From: Oopsacas minuta | Taxonomy: Eukaryota > Porifera > Hexactinellida > Lyssacinosida > Leucopsacidae | Direction: 5' to 3' | NCBI GenBank assembly: GCA_024704765.1 | Contig: JAKMXF010000315.1 | Span: 1 to 64,000, forward strand | Length of the DNA stretch: 64,000 nt | Shown here: piece by piece, positions 23,280 through 34,845 of the stretch | Layout of the letters: each line of letters starts with the position of its first letter | Numbering within the stretch: position 1 is the first letter of the stretch | Translations under genes and position numbers: made by a program | The notes under the pieces: model-generated | Seen by the model: the letters and a program-made list of their open reading frames with translations, nothing else | Databases searched by the model: none | What the model was told of the DNA's origin: nothing

Positions 23280-25170
23280 TCATTGACTATATTGAGCAAT
23301 TAAGTAGAACGGATCAAAGTGTTCACAACCTATTTGATGATATAGCCAATGATAGACTACTCCTAACTTCTGACCATTGTAGTTTGGATCAGATCCATGT
23401 GGAGAAGATAACTGGTCATTTATATCCACAGAGTCTAGCTTCCATAACCGTGTATCTTCAGCTGTAGCAAAATAGAGACAACCTCTATACTAGCTAAAAT
23501 GCCTAACATCCTTAGTTTTATATCAGTGCCCCACTCATGAGGACCTGATATGTGAGTCAGGTGTTGTTTGAAACTCTTCTTCTGTCCACTAGGTTTCTCA
23601 ATTAGAACTAATCAATGTTGTGGACTGGATTTAAACATTGTAATCAGTTGCTCCTTTAAATTTCATACCTAAGAAACATGACCAAAAATATGTGGGATAA
23701 TGTTGTAGATAAACAATTTCCATCACCTAATACTGGCACTGTACAGATATTTGGATCAATATTACCAGTTAGTTGGTTTTTGATGGATTGGTAGTAGTGT
23801 TGTGACTACTACCAAGTGATTGCTGAACAATTTCTAGGTTTGTTAATATTCGGACACAATCTAAACCAAGGCTACTGGCAATCCTAACTCGCATATCAAT
23901 GATAAAGTTTTTATGGAATCATTTAACATGTTTACTGTCAGACTGATTGGATTCCTGATGGCTGTATCCAAGAGTACAGCAGGTATAGATCTATCCTTTT
24001 GAGGTTCTGTAAATTGAAAACCTGGATAAAATCGTGCTCAGCAGAATTATGGATGTATATTCCTTTAGGCATAGCTTATGAGGGGGCAGACCACTTGGCG
24101 TGATGGAATTTAACTTGGTAGAGGGTTGCCTGCTCCTCGGGTACAAAGTCTGCACTTAAGAATGTTCTACCCTCTCCAGGTAACATTCATAACGTATTCG
24201 TTGATGAAATTGACAGTGTCATTTTAGGAGACATCAATATAAGGCAATCAGCGTAATCGAGATTATCGGTGCTAGGACACCTTGCCGAAAGACATCTAGC
24301 CGAAGGGATATTTTACCGAACTCAATAAGATTATTGTTTGGTTATATTGATATCAAAAGGGATGTGTATGTGTAAACAAACTATCTTGTTGATATCAAAA
24401 GGGGGGGTGTATGTGTAACCATCGGATGAATAGTCACGATCATAACGAAATCAAGAAATAATGACAAATTCTCTCCACTTGTAAAGAGTATAAATGCACT
24501 CATTCAACAGTAGATCTTCTCCTATAGCTAATGGCATCAAACAGCCACATCTTCGGACAATTGCCAACCAAAACACACCATCCAACACTCCAGGAGGCCA
24601 AGATCAGATCCTCAATTTGCACGTCAAGATCTTAACGAATCCAAGAAATAATGCCAATTTCTCTCCACTTAGTGTGCGTATAAATCCCCTGACAACCAAT
24701 ATTGTCGCTATTTTAAGAAATTCCAATTCAACATCATGCAACACTCATCATATCGCTACACTACATACTGAGCATGCACACTCGACTTTTGATATATGCA
24801 ATACTAGTACTTAATTAATTTTCGGCATGATATACTTTCGGCTAGATGTCTTTCGGCAAGGTGGGCGGACACGAGATTATCGTAGTTCACTTTAATAAAC
24901 AGCAGATATTCATCACCAATGGAGTTACCAGTTACAATAATGCCTGAGGTAAATGGATCATTTATCTTCACTCTCAGGCTCAGTGCCTTCTCCGACCCTC
25001 AATGGAAAATCAGAGAAATCACAAACCTAAATTAAGTCGTGGGAAGAAATTGTGTGGTGACGCACGTTAATACTAAGTTTCTGATCATGAACATGCCTCC
25101 AGAGACATGCTGATGCAACATCAAATTGTGTCCCATGTCTGCCTTTGAGTCATAGAGGCCTCATCCCTAA
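23280..25170 (-). pseudogene. Helitron-type PIF1 helicase and OTU-domain remnant
   Basis: On the minus strand the reading goes ACLWRHVHDQKLSINVR, then FPLRVGEGTEPESED, then ILMSPKNDTVNFINEY with MLPGEGRTFLSADFV. These match the PIF1-like helicase of animal Helitrons (LWxHVxxxKLxxNMR, FLLRVGxGTEP, AILxPKNxxVxxINE, LPGxxxxYLSxDxV). Farther downstream on the same strand, at about 23790-23280, CTVPVLGDGNCLSTTLSHI carries the catalytic-cysteine motif of an OTU protease, followed by HEWGTDIELRMLGILA, typical of OTU (WGTDIEL). OTU domains occur in some Helitron proteins, but usually not after the helicase, so two elements may be juxtaposed. Frames change often and stops are common. A 603 bp element splits the helicase at 24269-24871. 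Confidence 0.65.
24269..24871. mobile_element. MULE-like non-autonomous element with 11-bp target duplication
   Basis: The element is bounded by the perfect direct repeat CGAGATTATCG (24258-24268 and 24872-24882). Its subterminal inverted repeats are ACCTTGCCGAAAGACATCTAGCCGAA on the left (from 24279) and its complement on the right (CTTTCGGCTAGATGTCTTTCGGCAAGGT ending about 24862), with further GCCGAA copies inside. Internally there are partial direct repeats, TGATATCAAAAGGG followed by TGTATGTGTAA twice, and an AAGAAATAATGNCAA block at 24446 and 24640. A 9-11 bp duplication suggests the Mutator-like superfamily. It has no transposase; a 106-codon open frame inside shows no motif. It is inserted in the Helitron helicase remnant. 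Confidence 0.75.
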
Positions 25171-25230
25171 CCAATAGCTTAAAGCGCTGAATGGGTTTGG
25201 CTAAGGCAGGTTGTGTAGATATACTGCACG

Positions 25231-25896
25231 CTAGGGTGCATTAGTTGCCCCTTTCGTCTAAAAACAAACGTCGCTTATTCCTATTACGTTATCTATACTC
25301 TATTGATTCATCATGCACAATCTCAATGAAATCCATGAAGATTTAGTAGTAGTACAATATATTTTTGGAATTTTAGAGCTTTTTGTCCGGTTTTCGTCAA
25401 ATTTTGGTGGAAAATGTAGGTCGATCTTGTCTAGATATCTGAAAACTTGGAATTGAGTAGTTTGGGGTGGGTTTATGTTGGTGGATAACATTATTCGATA
25501 ACCAATCATGTACAGTTTAGGAGAAATTAGCGAAAATAGTTGGTGTCGGTGGTGGTATGATATCATCAATTGAAGCGATTCCATTAATATCTTCTAAACT
25601 GTACAAGATTGGTTATCAAAGTGGTTTTATTGACCTGCATAAAACCACTCCCAAACTACACAATTCCAATTTTTCAGATCTCTAGCCATGATCAAACTTC
25701 ATTTTTCACCAAATTGGGTAGAAACCGGAAAAACACCACAACAATCCTACACAATCTCAAAATACTATCGCGGTACCACTGAATCATTGTGGATTCCATT
25801 CAAATTCTATATGGTGAATCAATACCGCATAGGGAACCTAAATAGTAGCAAATGGACATAAGCTTTCAAATAAAAGGGGCAACAGAGACACCCTAT
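25231..25896. mobile_element. Foldback element 1 (near-palindromic, about 300-bp arms)
   Basis: The left arm 25231-25533 and right arm 25590-25896 are inverted copies along nearly their whole length. Matches include CTAGGGTG/CACCCTAT tips, TTGCCCCTTT/AAAAGGGGCAA, GATTCATCATG/ATGGTGAATC, GTAGTTTGGG/CCCAAACTAC and ATAACCAATC/GATTGGTTAT. The spacer is only about 57 bp. This is the architecture of foldback transposons or long-TIR MITEs. Possible TGCAC flanks on both sides would be a 5 bp duplication, but this is weak. The open frames inside are palindrome artefacts. Confidence 0.75.
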
Positions 25897-26327
25897 TGCA
25901 CACACATATCTCATTCAGTCTTATTGGGACCTACAGTCTTGAATGAACAGTCCTACAACCTTGTAGCAGGAGTGCTGCTATTCCAGATGAAGCTATGGTT
26001 AGTGTTTAATCAGAACGAGGACGAACAGTAACTAACTATGTGTTTTAAACAAATGCTTTACTTGTCCCGCCAAGTCCATTAATCCTTGAAACTATCACCA
26101 CTTTAGAAACTTTTCAACCACATTCTATTATTCACGAAGAGTATTCTTCACATTATTTAGATATATCTATATCTACAGTGTGGCCTTGTTTAATACGAAC
26201 ACCAACTTGCGGTATAAATTTGTTACCATTATCCGCAGTTCATATAAGCTATAGGATAGACTACTAAAAATATTTGTCTAATAGTAAAAGTACTAGGGAT
26301 GTAGTAATAGCTAAATATTTTAATGTA

Positions 26328-26966
26328 GGGCGCATTCATTAGGTCGAATTTGATGTGTTGGCATTAGCTAGAATGTAAAATGTATGCATTATGTTGAACT
26401 TTGATGTTGTCGATAGATCAAATTCTATTTTAGCTGTGTTGACGATAGTTGAATTCGATTATAGGTATGGTGTCGATAGATCGAATATATTTAGCTATAA
26501 ATATTTCTTTTTGAGGCCATTTCCTATTTGGGTAACACTGAATGCTTCCCTAAATTCTAGAAGAACCTAAACAAACGGTATAAAACGAAAAATTACAGCG
26601 ATCAGACGTTTGCAAAGTTTTCGAATAATTAATCCAACAAAAGTCCATCCAAACACAAATTAGCATGGATTCCACATCTCCATCCCTGGGCAGCTTAATA
26701 ACGAGTACAAATGAAAACTCTCAGATCCATAAGGTAGTGGACTAAATCCCTAATCCCATCCCAATGGTATGGGTATATAATTAATACAATAAGAAGTCCT
26801 ATCCCGTCCTCGTTTCTATAAATCCATTTTTCTATATCGATCTATCGACAACATAGCTAAAATAAATTCGATCTATCGACAACATAGCTAAATAAATTCG
26901 ATCTATCGACAATATCGAAATTCGACCTAACGCCAACACCAAAATTCGACCTAATGCAGCGCCCCC
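26328..26966. mobile_element. MITE with tandem ~30-bp repeats in both inverted arms
   Basis: The tips are GGGCGCATTCATTAGGTCGAAT and, inverted on the right, ATTCGACCTAATGCAGCGCCC. Each arm then carries repeated units of the type GTTGTCGATAGATCGAATT with TTTAGCTAT: three clear units on the right (26840-26915) and about three decayed ones on the left (26400-26510). The central part (26520-26830) is non-coding. The superfamily is unknown and the target duplication is not clear. Confidence 0.7.
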
Positions 26967-26969
26967 TTT

Positions 26970-29420
26970 ATGTACTTAGTTATTTTATTTCCGTAAAAGT
27001 GTATTGTTGCCTGAATATATGTTTGCATATTTGTAGAACATCTAATTTTAAACCAACAAATGCAAAAAGTTTCAGGAGATCGAAGAACATGTGAACTAAG
27101 AAGACTACAATATCACCAGGCGCAAGATTCACATGGGAAAAAGTAATAGAATTACTTAAGTAATTGCATTAATAACTAATTTGTCATAATTTTATTCTCT
27201 GTGAAAATGTATGAGTGTAAGAAGACAGGAGGGTAAGGTTCCGGATTGAAATAAGGTTGAAAACCACTGAGAATCTAAACACTAGTGTATGAAACCCTTC
27301 AAGAACATGTATATTCAATATGCGGTACCATTTTATAATTATCAGCACACAATAGTCCAGGGCTCTCAACTCTAACGATTATTGTTCTATAAAACATAAA
27401 ATCCCCGGTCCTTTCATAAAAAACTAATACAAAAGCACTTTCTTTAATCAAGTCTAGACATACCAAAAAATATATATATACATACAGAGTAATTGCGTTT
27501 TATTAGTATAGATAATTACGGAATGACGAAGATTTGATTAAACTTCAGACACAGACAGGACATGTATATGCCAGTGAGTATATTCTCTACGACAATCAGA
27601 AAAATATGTTGCATAATCTGGAAACCTTTCCAATATACACTGTATCATTTACAGTTATAAGAACGTCGCCGATACTCGTATGAGTGACATAATCCGGAAA
27701 AACGGTTCGCATACTGGATATATCTAATGATCTTGTGCAGCCAGACAAGCATCGTTAAAGGTAACGTTTGTACGACCTAACTAAAAACAGAGTTGTTTAA
27801 ATTAACTACCTAGAAACTCACTGGTTGGCCAGTAAGTAAATTAGTTAACTGTCTTATACATTTGAATTTGTGACTATCGTTCAAGTTTACTTTTGGCCAC
27901 TGGGGATATACCGTTGCTGGTTGCGTTTCCATTGTCTAGGATTGCGAAGCCTGAAATGAATAACCACGAGTAGAAGTACTCACAAAGATCAATGTACCTT
28001 GCCTTTGAGAGCTTTCGAAAATATCAGAATTACTTTTGAGTGCAGTGTGCAGAAAAGAGTATTCGTGCTGCCCAAATTGTATAGTTTGAATAAAAGTGAG
28101 GAGGGGTTGGAACCAAGCTGTCAAATAAGTAGAATTGCTCGCCTAACATGATGAGGTAATAAACGTGGTGACGTAGACAAATTGGACGGCCAGCTAGCTC
28201 GCAACTTAATGGTTAATCTTCGTGACTAATAGTAAAATAGTTGTCAAGAACACTTAGTAATAGATCTTCATGTTTACTAAATACACTGGTATGACTAGGC
28301 TCGCCACAAGGTATGTTATCCTCACTAAGGAAAATTAGATGTCCTACTTCAATAGCTATAAGTAGAGGGATGGACTCAAATATTCCAGTATTCTTTCGTA
28401 TCTATCTGTATCTGTGCATTGACAATATGTGTGCACATTCAAGGGAGTAGATTAGAATTGATAGACTATTCAATGTTCACAATAACCTGGCCGAATAGCA
28501 CTATCTTTCAATCCCAATAAAATAGGTTGTTACATTTATCACAAATGAAATGTATATATATATAGATTCTAGTGCATGTGTCTAGTTCACTAAGGCATTT
28601 AATGTAAACGCCCTCAGTGCCAAAAATCGTAATGATCAAGACCTTTACCCAGGTTATCTGCATACCCATTTGTGAGGCGCTATAATTTCCAAAAATTATC
28701 GAAATCAAACTCCTCAATGTAAGACATAAACTGATGAAACTGGCTTCAGATGAATGGTACCGGTAAAGTAGCATGTACCAGTAATCTTTGTTTTGAATTT
28801 ACAAATAATGGAGACTCTAACCAAAACTAGATGAATTGAAACTGCAAGTATGTTGTCGCTATATAGCAATACTTTACAATCTTCTTTCTATAAAAACCTG
28901 CAAAGAAAGATGAACGATTGATAAACTTAGATGTTCTTTCCGGTTGTAGTTCCATACCATGATGAAGTTGTCGAATTAAACAACTAGTTCCACACAATAT
29001 ATCGATATTATATGATGATTTATTCACTCAAAATGCTACAGCACAAGAACTCAGTGGTGACGAGATTACACATTTGCTGTGGTTCTACCAGTTGTTATCA
29101 GTTAATTGTTACAGTCGAAGAATTTCAAATCGACTTGGAATATTATACAAAAACTGCCTATGGGAATATAACAACATTATCTAAAAGAATACCTGCCCAC
29201 ATGACAACATTCTTCCTCAGGAGTTATCGTTGTGTATTCTTTAGGATTTCTTTAATATTTCCTCAGTGCACCACACACAACTCATCAGAGGTTTCTTGCT
29301 CGACATTTCAAAGATAACATATGTGTTGCCTATCATTCATAGAGTTAGAATATCAAAACTGTTATATTGTTGAAATTTGGGACGTACTTTTGTTATTCGT
29401 GATTTGGCTGCTTTTGAGAC
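26970..29420. other. AT-rich intergenic stretch, nothing recognised
   Basis: Short open frames on both strands (up to 88 codons) show no family motifs. No repeat shared with other parts of the window was noticed apart from general AT richness. Confidence 0.4.
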
Positions 29421-29429
29421 AGTCGCAGT

Positions 29430-30290
29430 TTCTAATCAATAACTGCGGGATTTTTGAATGGGAATCTTGGAAGTTTTGACTTCTTGACGGATCTTTGTGC
29501 GTATTGAGATGACTTGGTGTATTAATATCTGAAATTGTATAAGGTCCAAAATAATTTTGTCCGCCTTGTTCAGGTTAATCTTTTTGCTTTGTAACATTCT
29601 CATCTATTCTCTGAGCACCTTTTCAAATTCTGAACTAAAATATGATATAGAAGTATAATTGGAACGTTTGAATTAATAGAATAGAAAATGGTTTACAAAA
29701 ATATAATTACATAATCAACAATCTGTGCTATATAAATCAAAGCCATAACCATTAAGAAATTTGTGGTATCATTTATAAGGAAAGTATTTTCAATTACGTA
29801 AACTCACATACTACTTCTAACTTTCGCATCATAAGTTTTCATCTGAATAGTATGCTCTTTCTTGATGTGAATAGTTGAAATTCTCTCCAGCTCTCGTTTT
29901 TCTAAAAGATCTTCTAAGATATCCATTCATGCTCAATAATTGGTAGTTCTAATGGTAAATGTTTCTCCAGGGTAGTATTTCGTTATCAGTCTAAGTATAC
30001 TACAGATTAATAAATAATGGATAATCATTACATAAGGTCCATCTCATCATCAGATTGCTCTTGGGCGATATGAGATTCTTTGTAGCTCCAGTTACCAACT
30101 TAAAGAGTGCAAACGGTTCGCATTCTTCTCCAAACATCAACTAAAGGGCTTTGAACCAATAAATCTTTTAAACTGTGTATTTGGTAAAAAACAAACTGTT
30201 TGTAACTTTTCTGGCCAAAAGACTTCCCTTTCTAACTTCATCGTGTTGATTTTGCTATGGGAATAAATGTTTGACAATGGCAAAATCCAG
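29430..30290 (-). pseudogene. LTR-retrotransposon integrase remnant
   Basis: On the minus strand the translation shows YNTTVHS-like remains (PNTQFKRFIGSKPFS) followed after a frame change by LMFGEECEPF, the SPFELMFGRxPxxP block at the end of gypsy-type integrase cores. About 550 bp downstream, YFGPYTISDINTPSHL resembles the GPY/F module (RKxxGPYxV) that follows this block. No LTRs, reverse transcriptase or gag were recognised around it. Several stops are present. Class assignment is moderate; exact boundaries are not visible. Confidence 0.45.
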
Positions 30291-31533
30291 GAATAAGAAT
30301 TTATCTATCATGAGAAGTATACAATTTGATGATTTTGTCATTTGCTTCATCAAAAAGGTACTCTAATGTTGATAAGCAGCAGTTTTTCCTATTGTCCAAC
30401 TTCTTTTCTTATGATAGTTTTGGAAAGGCTTAAAACTATAGAAACGTACAAGATTACGATACAAACGAATATTACAGATACGATAAATTGGGAAGCAAAC
30501 GACATATTTCGAGAAGAAATATCGATTAAAATGGACAAGATTATTATTTCAGGATGTTGCTTTAAATTACAAATGATCATTACATGTTTGCAACGAAATA
30601 GTCATCCAGGATCCATGAATATTATACCTATATATTATAAATAAAAATATAAATACTCGTACTCAGGGCATTATGGAAGTGGGACGGCCAGGCTCGCATG
30701 AAATATATTTTCACAATTAGCATCCATGTGTATAATTTGAATTTGGACTGCTGAGGTGGCTCCAGCGAATAAGATATATAATCTTAATCAACGATATTAA
30801 ATCTACATACTTTTGCAAGCCAAGGTGAAAACTTACAAACAAATATTCCGAGAATGCTAACTAATAAGCATAATTTAGTAAACAGTATCAAATTAGTTTC
30901 ACTGGACTATCCTGCTTCTTCAGTTCGTTGATGGTGTTGTATATGTAGTTTTAGGAACACAATCTGTTAGATAAATATCATGTAGTCTGTCTATTTTGCA
31001 GTCCTACAACCACAAACCTAGAAAGATAGCAACAGCAACAATCGTGTTGTGATACCCACATGAGTTAGCCGCCATGTCACAAACATAACAATGCTAGATA
31101 TTGATATAAGTATATAGAACAAGACATAATTAGTCACCCATAATATCAAGGAATAGCCCTTAGTCCACAGTGGCAAGAAATGGTTAAAACTTGGAAGTAG
31201 GTATTAGGGTGCTAGATAACGTATTAAACTATATTATTGACCTATGGGGAATCGTACCCAAGGAATCGATTGAAGTAACTAGATTTTTTCTAAGTCTTTG
31301 GGTGTGAAAGTAATGACGTCATTGTTACATTCAAAAATATTTTGATTTTTTATCGATTTGATTAAGGCCGATTTCTCAATAGTTCCCATTTTGCCACACT
31401 GTGTATGTCAAGTGTCAAATTTGCAATCTGCGTATTCTGATAGAACAGTTTCTAAATTTCTATTAAATTCTCAATATCAAGTTTGAAATTTCAAACCCTG
31501 TGTCACTTACTGTCACTTGTCAAAATATATTTA
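30291..31533. other. Intergenic stretch, no supported gene
   Basis: A 100-codon open frame at 30342 (plus) has no recognisable motif and may be a shadow of upstream retrotransposon debris. Nothing else was recognised. Confidence 0.35.
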
Positions 31534-31694
31534 CGGGGCTGTTCAAACGTTATGCAACGCAAATTTCCCTAAATTTTATCCCGATCCTTGTGTCACACTT
31601 TTTCGCCATTTTGAAATACAAAAAAGATTGGGCTGTCACACTTTGCATAGCACCCTCCTCTCCTTGTAGCGTATGTAATGTTTGAACTGCCCCG
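31534..31694. mobile_element. Small MITE, 161 bp
   Basis: The ends are CGGGGCTGTTCAAACGTTATGCAACGC and, inverted, GCGTATGTAATGTTTGAACTGCCCCG. GGGGCNGTTCAAAC tips are common in animal MITEs. No clear target duplication was found, so the superfamily stays open. Confidence 0.65.
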
Positions 31695-33028
31695 CTGTAA
31701 ATAATATAATGTGGCTCAATGTTTCCTGAGTTGAAATGTTCAAAATAAACATTTAGTATCTAAATGAGAAGTCAATATACTGAGGTTTGCAAAACGAAAA
31801 ATCCAATTTTGACATGAGATATCTCTAAATCGTATGGTTTTACTTTATTGTCCCCTCAGATAATTAATAGACTGGATTGGTATTATATGTATCTACATTT
31901 CGCAGTGGCTAAATACTTTCGTTCAGGCAGGATACATATTTATGTCATGATTTTAATAGAGTTTAAACCATATGAAGGATGGTTTAAGAGAACTTGTTAA
32001 GTCTTTTCAATGAATTCCTAATATACGAAAATCCTATAATGTATATTTGTCAAATGGTAGTAGTGTTAGTTTTTCTATAATTGCTAATATATATAGGCCC
32101 CGTATTGTTTGCCCCTTAAATGTGATATATAGTACTGTATCTTAATAATATATCATCTATGAAATATTTTCTTGGCATTGTTTGTACTTCATTCTTCAAG
32201 GACTGGAGCCCAGGTTGGCCATGTCCCCAGATTTTAATGAAAAATGTCGCAAAATTGCGTTTTCTGTGTGTTCAATATTTAGTTACTCTGTAAGAATTAT
32301 CTTTATTATCTGAATATATTTTTGGTCACATGTACAGTGACTAGGCTAATGATAATCATTATAAAAAAATATTTTGAAAATTTAGCTGACCCAGCCACGT
32401 ATTCCTAAAATTTGATAGATAACTATTTAACAAGTGAGCATTCGTCGTTTCTAATAATAAAAATATAATAGCGCTCACTCTAAACTAGAATCTTTATTGT
32501 AACATTTATATTCTAAAGATATCGCCAAATATCTGTATATATTTCAAAATCTCTGAATATGGTGATATACCACAGGTATGTTTACCGATTCATTAGATTA
32601 GATCACAGTCTGCTTAATCATTTTTGGTACTTAGCAAATTTTTTCGAATGTACCTGCCTGGGTATACGAATTTTATCACGTAAACTATCACATTTTCAAT
32701 GGTAACAGTAATTAGAAATCAAAAATTCTAATGGATTCAATATTAGTGTAGACTATTCTAACATATATAATTTCCATGGATCAGAACGATAAACTTTACA
32801 GAACCTGGGCACCAGGAAACTGAATAATAGACATTGGCATAATAGAGGAAAATCCCGATATGTTGCAATTTCTGTGATGCATAGCAATTTTGAGGCATTC
32901 TTAGAAGCTTATCATTTTATAAGATAGATTATCTCCAATTCGAAAAATGCAACCCTGAACCTTAATATATATCTTTTGCGTAATATTTTATGTAGCTTCC
33001 TAGAGTATATTTTACTTAGGTTCATTTC
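31695..33028. other. AT-rich stretch upstream of the F-box gene, nothing recognised
   Basis: No coding-like segment or repeat was identified. A promoter for the next gene is expected near its right end but no clear element can be named. Confidence 0.35.
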
Positions 33029-33769
33029 ATGAACACTGATCCTGATCAATTAGGTTCTCCTCTTTATACAGTTCCGCCCTTTGTCTACTTCAACTATATT
33101 TTCCCTTCTTTCAGCTTTTTGCAATTATTAGTTCTAAAAAGCGTATGTAAACTATGGCAGAATTTAATAACCACTTATTTTCATCATTACTTAAAGGTAC
33201 TGGATTTTAATGGCGTTGAGCATCTCCTGGAAAAGGATAATTTTATTAAGATAATTCGCCAATTTTCGAGAGTTGAAGAACTTAGTCTATATCAATGTTG
33301 GAAAGCTGTTGATGCTGAATCTGTATCAATATTAGCGTTTTGTCTTCGAAAGTTGGTTTATTTAGACATTAGTCATTGTAGAGGGATAGATAATTCCGGT
33401 TTATCATCTATTGCTTTCTTTTGTACAGCATTGACTGAGATCAATCTGAATAATTGTTATAATATCGACGATAATTCAGTTATTCAAGTTTCTCTTGGTT
33501 GTACACATTTGAGAATTTTTCATGCATGCTCATGTTTCGGGATTTCAAACTCCTCTATCTGTTTTCTGCTAGATACATGTCCTGATCTTTGCTATCTTGA
33601 TATTGCTTATTGTTTACACATTTCGGATAAATTAACCCGTCATATTATAGACAAGAACTCAACTTCCCTGAAGCTTCTTCGGTTAACTGGGTGTACTAAT
33701 GTTTGTATTTCACAGATAAATTTGAATATTCTTATTAATTTAGGTATCTTTGTGAATACCTGTTTTTGA
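33029..33769 (+). CDS. F-box / leucine-rich-repeat protein (FBXL/AMN1-like), short
   Basis: Proteins of this type recruit substrates to SCF (SKP1-CUL1-F-box) ubiquitin ligases through the F-box and bind targets with the LRR. The N-terminal part (about residues 15-50, IFPSFSFLQLLVLKSVCKLWQNLI) looks like a degenerate F-box with its LxxVCKxW signature. From about residue 75 cysteine-containing LRR units follow: VEELSLYQCWKAVDAESV, LVYLDISHCRGIDNSGL, LTEINLNNCYNIDDNSV, LRIFHACSCFGISNSSI, LCYLDIAYCLHISDKL and LKLLRLTGCTNV. The 246 residues are shorter than most FBXL proteins. The last codons overlap a possible donor (GGTATC at about 33743), so more LRR exons may follow, or the gene may be truncated by the repeat starting near 33810. 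The start ATG is the first in frame. The orthologue is not assigned. Confidence 0.75.
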   Translation: MNTDPDQLGSPLYTVPPFVYFNYIFPSFSFLQLLVLKSVCKLWQNLITTYFHHYLKVLDFNGVEHLLEKDNFIKIIRQFSRVEELSLYQCWKAVDAESVSILAFCLRKLVYLDISHCRGIDNSGLSSIAFFCTALTEINLNNCYNIDDNSVIQVSLGCTHLRIFHACSCFGISNSSICFLLDTCPDLCYLDIAYCLHISDKLTRHIIDKNSTSLKLLRLTGCTNVCISQINLNILINLGIFVNTCF

Positions 33770-33814
33770 AAATATTTAATACTGACACATATTAGCAAAT
33801 TACGTTTGTATAAA

Positions 33815-34400
33815 TGTAATAACGAGCCATTTCGCTTGCTCGCGCTGCGCGGCTTGCGAACGCTGTGTTTCATATAACTAGGTACTTTGTGCCTGGAATT
33901 TTTCATCAGAATATCTATGATTTACACACGAGTACATTGAAAGTGCGAAATTCCGAATTAGCGTACTTGATTACCCTATTCTACCAATTGAAAGCCAGTT
34001 TCTAGGACTATTTAGAAATTTCTTTTCTTTGTGCACATCAAAAACAACGAATATTCACAATGCGTTGTCGAAAATATCTTATTTAAATAATCGTACACGA
34101 TTACCATATTATAACCGCTGAAGTAAGTTTTTGGGAATATTTAGAGATTTTATTCTGTGGCTAAACAACAAAATTTAGTACGTTTTTGACAATCTATATT
34201 TGCAATCAGCCAACAAATCCTATAATACCTGTGAAACGAATTCACTGCATAATTTTGCAATATCATCTCTAAAGTGTGAAAATATGTTAATCTTGTGACA
34301 ACAAGTATTTGTCTCATGTTGTTTACAATATCATATTCGGAATCAGAATACTCAGTTACCCCGAAGTAATTGTTTACTTTGCCTATATTTAGGGCATTGG
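33815..34400 (-). repeat. R1 Helitron-like repeat, copy 2, with ~125-bp tandem units
   Basis: On the minus strand the GC-rich 3' end (GTTCGCAAGCCGCGCAGCGC) matches the copy at 44175-44760. Two consecutive degenerate units begin at about 33966 (TACTTGATTACCCTATTCTA) and 34092 (TACACGATTACCATATTATA), giving a period near 125 bp, and a further CAGTTACCCCGAAGT block lies at 34353. The 5' end is missing. Confidence 0.6.
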
Positions 34401-34490
34401 AATCTAGATCCTTTTAGAGGATCGAAAGAGGATTGTCGATCCATTTGAAAATAGGATCGTGATCGGGATTGGATCGATAATTTTCTGAAA
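34395..34490. repeat. GGATC/GATCG-rich cluster
   Basis: The motif GGATC or GATCG occurs at least seven times in under 100 bp (TAGATCCTTTTAGAGGATCG, then GGATCGTGATCGGGATTGGATCG). A similar cluster lies at 38820-38885. Its nature is unknown; it may be a transposon tip. Confidence 0.35.
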
Positions 34491-34845
34491 AGATGTCGAG
34501 CATTCCAAATATTTACAAGTAGTGCTATATTCTTAATTAGGTAGGACTGACTAACGAGCACAATTTGTTGCTAACTCTAAACTCTCAATTCTATCTTCAT
34601 GCTTCTATTAAATTAGCTCAATGATCCACAATCCAAAAGGAAGAGTAACAAATAATGGACAGTGTAAACCTGTTTCTCTAATATACCAGGTGTTACATCT
34701 TTAAGTATTTCTCAGGTAGTGAATAAATTACATATATTGCCACAATGTTTTCTTACTACACTTGCCTCAAATTGCTGTTAGCAATACCGGTTTCAGCTTA
34801 TGTAGAATGAAATTGTTACTATATACTAACAATATTTACGGTATG

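Noticed and set aside
25300-25584. 94-codon minus-strand frame
   Set aside because: It lies inside foldback element 1 and is explained by the palindrome.
30342-30644. 100-codon plus-strand frame as a gene
   Set aside because: There is no motif, the composition is AT-biased, and it is adjacent to retrotransposon debris on the other strand.
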